Below, one piece after another: positions 7,003 through 10,258 of a stretch of 10,258 nucleotides of DNA. This DNA is from Caldifarciminota bacterium 4484_100. Its GTDB lineage: Bacteria; Hydrothermota; Tepidihabitantia; SM23-42. Location of the stretch: positions 1 to 10,258 of the forward strand of contig MUKB01000104.1 in assembly GCA_002049785.1 (NCBI GenBank), given 5' to 3'. Each line of letters starts with the position of its first letter. Within the stretch, counting starts at the first letter, position 1. The notes under the pieces were generated by a model. The model had not been told where the DNA came from and ran no database searches. It saw only the letters and a list, made by a program, of their open reading frames with translations. A program made the translations under genes and the position numbers.

Positions 7003-7083
7003 GGATAAAAATGTTATTCTGAGCTGCTGATGTGCTGGTAAACCATAGAGGCATTTCAGATTTCGGAATGGGAAAAGAATGTC

Positions 7084-7126
7084 ACCCTGAACCCTGTGCT
7101 GAGGAATCTCAGTATTGTTTCAGGGT
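7084..7126. repeat. Nested hairpin with ACCCTGAA/TTCAGGGT arms
   Basis: Outer arms ACCCTGAA (7084-7091) and TTCAGGGT (7119-7126) enclose an inner stem CTGAG-GAAT-CTCAG (7099-7112). The layout resembles short mobile or REP-like intergenic repeats that begin GTCACCCTGA and end AGGGTCTC. Copy number in the genome cannot be seen here. Confidence 0.55.
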
Positions 7127-7138
7127 CTCAATCTTTTC

Positions 7139-7192
7139 AACCAGACAAACCAGAAAAACGAGAGAAACCAGAGAAACTAGATAAACCAGATA
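7139..7192. repeat. 9-bp-period tandem array, six units (AACCAGANA)
   Basis: Six exact-length units are visible: AACCAGACA, AACCAGAAA, AACGAGAGA, AACCAGAGA, AACTAGATA and AACCAGATA. There is no length variation between units. The array is not translatable as a repeat protein in a sustained frame because unit 5 contains TAG. Confidence 0.8.
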
Positions 7193-7199
7193 TCTTCAG

Positions 7200-7225
7200 C
7201 CCGCAGGGCGTCCTCGCCCTGCGGG
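7200..7225. repeat. Perfect 11-bp GC-rich hairpin
   Basis: Arms CCCGCAGGGCG and CGCCCTGCGGG are separated by TCCT. There is no T-run after it on either strand, so a simple rho-independent terminator is unlikely; a REP-like element fits better. Confidence 0.75.
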
Positions 7226-7237
7226 ACCAAATCTATC

Positions 7238-7252
7238 GGGGCGAGACGCCCC
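7238..7252. repeat. Short GC hairpin GGGGCG-AGA-CGCCCC
   Basis: A 6-bp perfect stem with a 3-base loop, 12 bases after the 11-bp hairpin. Together they look like a paired hairpin module of REP/BIME type. Confidence 0.6.
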
Positions 7253-7274
7253 TTAGCTGGAAGTAGAAACTCTA

Positions 7275-7305
7275 TTCAGCCCACTGACCGTCTCGGTCTG
7301 CGAAG
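7275..7305. repeat. Diverged copy of the GC hairpin module
   Basis: TTCAGCCC here matches TTCAGCCC at 7195-7202. Both are followed by a stem-loop with CGTC/TCG at the centre; here the stem is GACCG-TCT-CGGTC (7286-7298). The bases differ but pairing is kept, suggesting a related element about 80 bases from the first. Confidence 0.4.
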
Positions 7306-7383
7306 AAGGTATGGAATAAATTCAACACAACATTTTGAAAAATCAAAAAAAACTGGGAAGGAGTCAGGGTTTTTTATGATGGC

Positions 7384-7478
7384 GGTGGATAAGATGTGAA
7401 GACCCTTGCGCAACCGGCTTACAATTTTTTTTCTGTCCGACCGAACTTTTCCACAAATTATCCACAACGATATCCACC
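7384..7478. other. DnaA-box-like cluster, candidate origin or DnaA-binding locus
   Basis: A perfect DnaA box TTATCCACA is at 7458-7466. TTTTCCACA (one mismatch) starts 11 bases before it and ATATCCACC (two mismatches) starts 12 bases after it, all in the same direction. TTATCCACC (one mismatch) lies on the minus strand at 7392-7384. AT-rich DNA follows (7484-7550). This is how bacterial origins often look, but no dnaA, dnaN or similar gene is in view, and the genes to the right read towards the site rather than away from it. Confidence 0.45.
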
Positions 7479-7504
7479 ATCAATCTGAGAAATTTTATTA
7501 AAAC

Positions 7505-7524
7505 ATTTCGACAATTGTCGAAAT
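7505..7524. promoter_or_regulatory. Perfect 20-bp palindrome ATTTCGACAATTGTCGAAAT
   Basis: Ten-base perfect half sites in AT-rich DNA between the DnaA-box cluster and the end of the DUF2520 gene. It may be a dimeric regulator site. It could also form an 8-bp stem with AATT loop acting as a weak terminator for the minus-strand gene, where GTTTTAAT follows. Confidence 0.6.
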
Positions 7525-7543
7525 ATCTTATAAAAATTTTTCT

Positions 7544-8365
7544 TCAGTTTTTGAATAGATCGAGCAATGACTTTTTGGCCTTGGGGTCGACAAGGTCATT
7601 GAGAATGGCACTGGATAAAAATTTGTAGAGGCGGTTCAGCCCCTTTTTCGCTCTCAGTGTCTCCAGGTGCTTTTTTATTACCCCTTTATCTCCCCTTTTT
7701 AAGGGACCGCTCAGTCCATCTTTTAGACCATATTTTTTTACATTTTTAATGGTTGATTCAATGATGGGAATCACAATCTCATAAAATTCTCTATCTTTCC
7801 AGCCAATCTCTTTTGCCAGATCTCTAATCAGGGTGAGGTACCCGATCAGAAGGTTGGACGAGAATACACCGATCAGGTGGTATCTATTCTTAAGACGGGG
7901 GTTAACTCTTTTTATTAAAAAGTTTTCTTTGGGGAAGATTTTTCTGACCGCACGAAGCGCGGGAGGGTCACCCTCGAAAAATAGAAAATACCTTCTCGGT
8001 GTTAAGACCACCTCGGGAAATGTAGCAAAAGGATGGATTGATGCGCGGTAAATATTTTTCGATTTGGGGATGATTTTTGAACTCAGACTGCCGCTGAAAT
8101 GGAAGATAAATTTTGGAGCAGTAATATATTTTCTGATATTTTTATAAGTCTTTACTATTTTATCATCCGGTGTAGCAATAAAGAGAGCATCGCTCTGCTT
8201 GCAGATCTCATCAATTTTTAGATTTTTTTTATATTTTAGTAATTTCTTTGCCCGGGCTAAATTTTTCTTGTTGATGTCATAGAGTCCAACAATCTTATTT
8301 CTCTTTTTCAATAAATAGAAGATTGAGATTCCCACCCGACCGCAGCCGATAAGTCCCAGTTTCAT
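7544..8365 (-). CDS. Rossmann-like / DUF2520 domain protein
   Basis: A probable NAD(P)-binding protein of 273 residues. The N-terminal Rossmann motif GCGRVG is at residues 7-12, with an acidic residue ending the second strand (GLYD) and ALFIATPDDKI at the fourth strand. The all-helical C-terminal domain carries the typical DUF2520 signature LSGPLKRGDKGVIKKHLETL and a conserved SSNLLIGYL helix. The family resembles ketopantoate or pyrroline-carboxylate reductases in fold, but its substrate is unknown. The gene is rich in Lys and Ile and in AT-ending codons compared with the pyr genes. It has its own consensus promoter and a start codon at the expected transcription start, and reads as a single-gene unit. 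Confidence 0.88.
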   Translation of the reverse strand: MKLGLIGCGRVGISIFYLLKKRNKIVGLYDINKKNLARAKKLLKYKKNLKIDEICKQSDALFIATPDDKIVKTYKNIRKYITAPKFIFHFSGSLSSKIIPKSKNIYRASIHPFATFPEVVLTPRRYFLFFEGDPPALRAVRKIFPKENFLIKRVNPRLKNRYHLIGVFSSNLLIGYLTLIRDLAKEIGWKDREFYEIVIPIIESTIKNVKKYGLKDGLSGPLKRGDKGVIKKHLETLRAKKGLNRLYKFLSSAILNDLVDPKAKKSLLDLFKN

Positions 8366-8370
8366 TCACT

Positions 8371-8399
8371 ATTATATCTAAGGATGGTGTGAATGTCAA
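8371..8399 (-). promoter_or_regulatory. Full-consensus sigma70 promoter, leaderless DUF2520 gene
   Basis: TTGACA (8399-8394), a 17-base spacer and TATAAT (8376-8371) match the ideal sequence. Only 5 bases separate the -10 from ATG 8365, so the transcript should start at the ATG. No SD is present. Confidence 0.88.
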
Positions 8400-8410
8400 T
8401 TATTAACCGT

Positions 8411-8449
8411 TAACTTTATGCCTTCGGTATCGCGCAAAGTGTAAAGTTA
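8411..8449. terminator. Inverted repeat after the response regulator gene
   Basis: TAACTTTA (8411-8418) and TAAAGTTA (8442-8449) form an 8-bp stem with a 23-base loop, between the end of the NtrC-type gene and the next promoter. There is no strong T-run, so terminator function is weakly supported; a regulatory site is also possible. Confidence 0.25.
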
Positions 8450-8462
8450 TTTTCTGCCTCTG

Positions 8463-9809
8463 CTATTTTTTGATGCCCAGCCTCTTCATCTTCCGGAACA
8501 GGGTGGAGCGGTTGATCCCCAGTATTCTGGCTGCTGCTGAGATGTGCCAGTCCGTCTGATTGAGAACCGATATGATATACTCACGTTCAAATTTCGACTT
8601 GACTGTGTCCATCTTATACCTTTTTAATTCCTGAATTGAATCTTCTATACCCATAATCTTTTTCATATCGCTGATATCGATTGTGTTCTTATCCACCAGG
8701 ATTGTGACTTTGTTCATCAGATGTTCCAATTCACGCACATTGCCGGGCCAGTCATAATTCTGTAAGAGATGGAACACCTGATTTGTAAGTTTTTTCAAGG
8801 GTCGATTGTTGTCAATACACGCCTTCTTCAAAAAATGTTCAGCAAGAATGGGAATATCTTCTTTCCGTTCCCTTAATGGTGGGAGCTGGATTTTCAAAAC
8901 ATTTATACGGTGGAACAGGTCCTCACGAAATCGCTTCTCTTTGATTAAAAGGCCTAAATCCTGATTTGTTGCAGCAATGATTCGGACATCTATCTTTATG
9001 GTTCGGGTTCCACCCAATCGGACAATCTCTTTATCCTCAATCGCCCTTAAAACCTTTGCCTGAGCAGGCAGGGGCATATCACCAATCTCATCGAGAAACA
9101 GGGTCCCTTTGTGTGCAAGTTCAAACTGACCGGGCTTTCTCTTGAAGGCACCGGTAAAAGCCCCTTTTTCATAACCGAATAGCTCACTTTCAATCAGTTC
9201 TCCAGGCAGGGCAGCACAATTGACCTTTACAAATGGTGCACCGGTCCTTTCACTTATAATATGGAGATTCCTCGCCACCAATTCCTTGCCGGTCCCGGTC
9301 TCACCCAGAATTAATACTTCACTGTTTGTAGGTCCGATCCTCTTAATCAACTCCATAACCCTTTTAATCCCCTCGGATTTACCGATTATCTCATAACCCC
9401 TTAAAAGTTCATTTTTGAAGAGGTTTCTCTCTTTTCTGAGTATACACTTTTCCAGAACATTTTTTATGGTTATCAAAACCCGGGTTGTCTCTAAGGGTTT
9501 TTCGAGAAAGTCCTCGGCACCGTTCTTTAATGCCTCCACTGCCAGCTGTACTGTGCCAAAGGCAGAGATCATAATTACTGAAATATCGGAAGAATGTTTC
9601 TTAATCTTTTTAAGCAGGGCGATACCATCGATATCGGGCAATTTAATATCAAGCAGGACTAAATCTATTTCACCATCCTCGATCTTCTCAAGGGCATCAG
9701 CACCATTCAGTGCGGTATCGGTCTCATAACCTTCGGCATCGAGGATCTCCTTTAATAGATTACAGATCTTCGGTTCATCATCAACAATGAGGATTTTAAA
9801 GTTATTCAT
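8463..9809 (-). CDS. NtrC-family sigma54-dependent response regulator
   Basis: A complete 448-residue activator. The receiver domain (about 1-120) has the acidic pair D10-D11, phosphoacceptor D54 in LVLLDIKLP, S82 and K104. The AAA+ domain has Walker A GETGTGKE (169-176), the sigma54-contact loop GAFTGA (216-221) intact, Walker B LFLDE (D240-E241) and the downstream WPGNVRELEHL segment. The C-terminal Fis-type helix-turn-helix (about 405-446) contains HISAAARILGINRSTLFRKM. It should open sigma54 promoters when phosphorylated, probably by the kinase encoded just upstream, 59 bases away. The ATG lacks a clear SD; a TTGACA at 9843-9838 has no good -10 partner. Target genes are not evident here. 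Confidence 0.95.
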   Translation of the reverse strand: MNNFKILIVDDEPKICNLLKEILDAEGYETDTALNGADALEKIEDGEIDLVLLDIKLPDIDGIALLKKIKKHSSDISVIMISAFGTVQLAVEALKNGAEDFLEKPLETTRVLITIKNVLEKCILRKERNLFKNELLRGYEIIGKSEGIKRVMELIKRIGPTNSEVLILGETGTGKELVARNLHIISERTGAPFVKVNCAALPGELIESELFGYEKGAFTGAFKRKPGQFELAHKGTLFLDEIGDMPLPAQAKVLRAIEDKEIVRLGGTRTIKIDVRIIAATNQDLGLLIKEKRFREDLFHRINVLKIQLPPLRERKEDIPILAEHFLKKACIDNNRPLKKLTNQVFHLLQNYDWPGNVRELEHLMNKVTILVDKNTIDISDMKKIMGIEDSIQELKRYKMDTVKSKFEREYIISVLNQTDWHISAAARILGINRSTLFRKMKRLGIKK

Positions 9810-9868
9810 ATATTCAAATTAATCAATATAGTGGTTATGTCAACCATTTTTTGACCATCATAATGTCA

Positions 9869-10258
9869 TTACCTCTTGATGGGTAGAAGCACTGTCACCA
9901 CCGTGCCAATACCTTTTTTACTTTCTATTTTGATAAAACCCTGATGCTGTTCAATAATCGAACGGGTAATCACTAAACCAAGACCGGTGCCACCAGGCTT
10001 GCTCGACTCAAAGGGCTTGAAGAGTTTAGCCAGTTCCTGCTCTGACATACCCTTTCCTGTATCCTCAAATTTTATTTCAACATACTTCTTCACAGTTTTA
10101 TCAGCAATCTTCTCAACAACCGCAGTCCTTATTGTTAATGCACCCTTACCCTCCATCGCCTCCAACCCATTTTCAACAATATTGGAAAATGCCGCATTGA
10201 GCTGGGTCTGATCACATTTAATAGAAGATATATCCTCGGCAAAATAGCGCTTCACCTT
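9869..10258 (-). CDS. Sensor histidine kinase, C-terminal ATPase domain (5' partial)
   Basis: The frame is open to the window edge, so the start and the sensor and His-containing dimerisation domains lie outside; the GTG at 10255 is not taken as a start. About 129 residues of the ATP-binding domain are present: N box NIVENGLEAM, G1 box DTGKGM, F box LFKPFESSKPG, G2 box GTGLGL, and the final beta strand GIGTVVTVLLP. This is the NtrB-like HATPase_c pattern. It precedes the NtrC-type regulator in the same direction, so the two likely form a two-component pair. Confidence 0.93.
   Translation of the reverse strand, partial: KVKRYFAEDISSIKCDQTQLNAAFSNIVENGLEAMEGKGALTIRTAVVEKIADKTVKKYVEIKFEDTGKGMSEQELAKLFKPFESSKPGGTGLGLVITRSIIEQHQGFIKIESKKGIGTVVTVLLPIKR

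Larger units (their letters stand above)
6825..7543. other. Gene-free, structure-rich intergenic region
   Basis: About 720 bases with no coding sequence I can support. It contains two short-period tandem arrays (6948-7002 and 7139-7192), a nested hairpin (7084-7126), GC-rich hairpins (7200-7252), a DnaA-box-like cluster (7384-7478) and an AT-rich end with a 20-bp palindrome (7505-7524). The stretch 6825-6947 shows nothing definite. Confidence 0.75.

Noticed and set aside
6948..7192. CRISPR array
   Set aside because: Repeat units are 8-9 bp and contiguous with no spacers, and no cas genes are present.
7276..7467. Minus-strand open frame of 63 codons starting MWIICGK
   Set aside because: It spans the DnaA-box cluster and part of the repeat region, has no SD or promoter and no recognisable protein character. 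The open frame is best explained by chance.

Overview
The window comes from a bacterial chromosome. The evidence is SD-led genes packed in operons, sigma70-type promoters, a lipoprotein signal peptide and an NtrC-type two-component system. Base composition is moderate to AT-rich. The mix of an Ig-like lipoprotein, a BatA-like VWA membrane protein and class 1B pyrimidine genes suggests an uncultured Gram-negative-type or candidate-phylum lineage. That is an impression, since no marker gene here fixes the phylum.

Region 1 (1-2964, plus strand) is a pyrimidine operon: the 3' part of pyrD (class 1B dihydroorotate dehydrogenase), pyrF (OMP decarboxylase) and pyrE (orotate phosphoribosyltransferase), followed directly by an MFS transporter. 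The three enzymes cover dihydroorotate to UMP. The transporter reading frame begins right after the pyrE stop with no ATG, GTG or TTG before its first membrane helix. The best start is an ATA with a good SD in front.

Region 2 (2912-6138, minus strand) is an envelope operon: an Ig-like lipoprotein, then a VWA/GATase-like membrane protein broken by a frame change with apparent loss of sequence, then a small multidrug-export family (COG2426-like) membrane protein. The last gene overlaps the 3' end of the MFS gene tail to tail by 53 bp.

Region 3 (6257-6824, plus strand) is a small-gene cassette behind a strong promoter with an overlapping inverted repeat. It holds a 30-codon ORF, a 78-aa ORF and a third ORF of about 64 codons that is frameshifted by one extra A in a poly-A run. 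None is recognised.

Region 4 (6825-7543) has no convincing gene but much structure: an 8-bp-period array, a 9-bp-period array, a nested hairpin, GC-rich hairpins, a DnaA-box-like cluster and a perfect 20-bp palindrome in AT-rich DNA. It could be a replication-related or DnaA-binding locus.

Region 5 (7544-10258, minus strand) holds a Rossmann/DUF2520 protein with a textbook promoter placed so that its mRNA should be leaderless, then (upstream on the same strand) an NtrC-family sigma54 activator and the C-terminal part of its probable sensor kinase, cut by the window end.

A window-wide pattern: genes inside operons have clear SD sequences, while two first genes (6138 and 8365) have a -10 box ending exactly 5 nt before the ATG, so transcription should start at the start codon.
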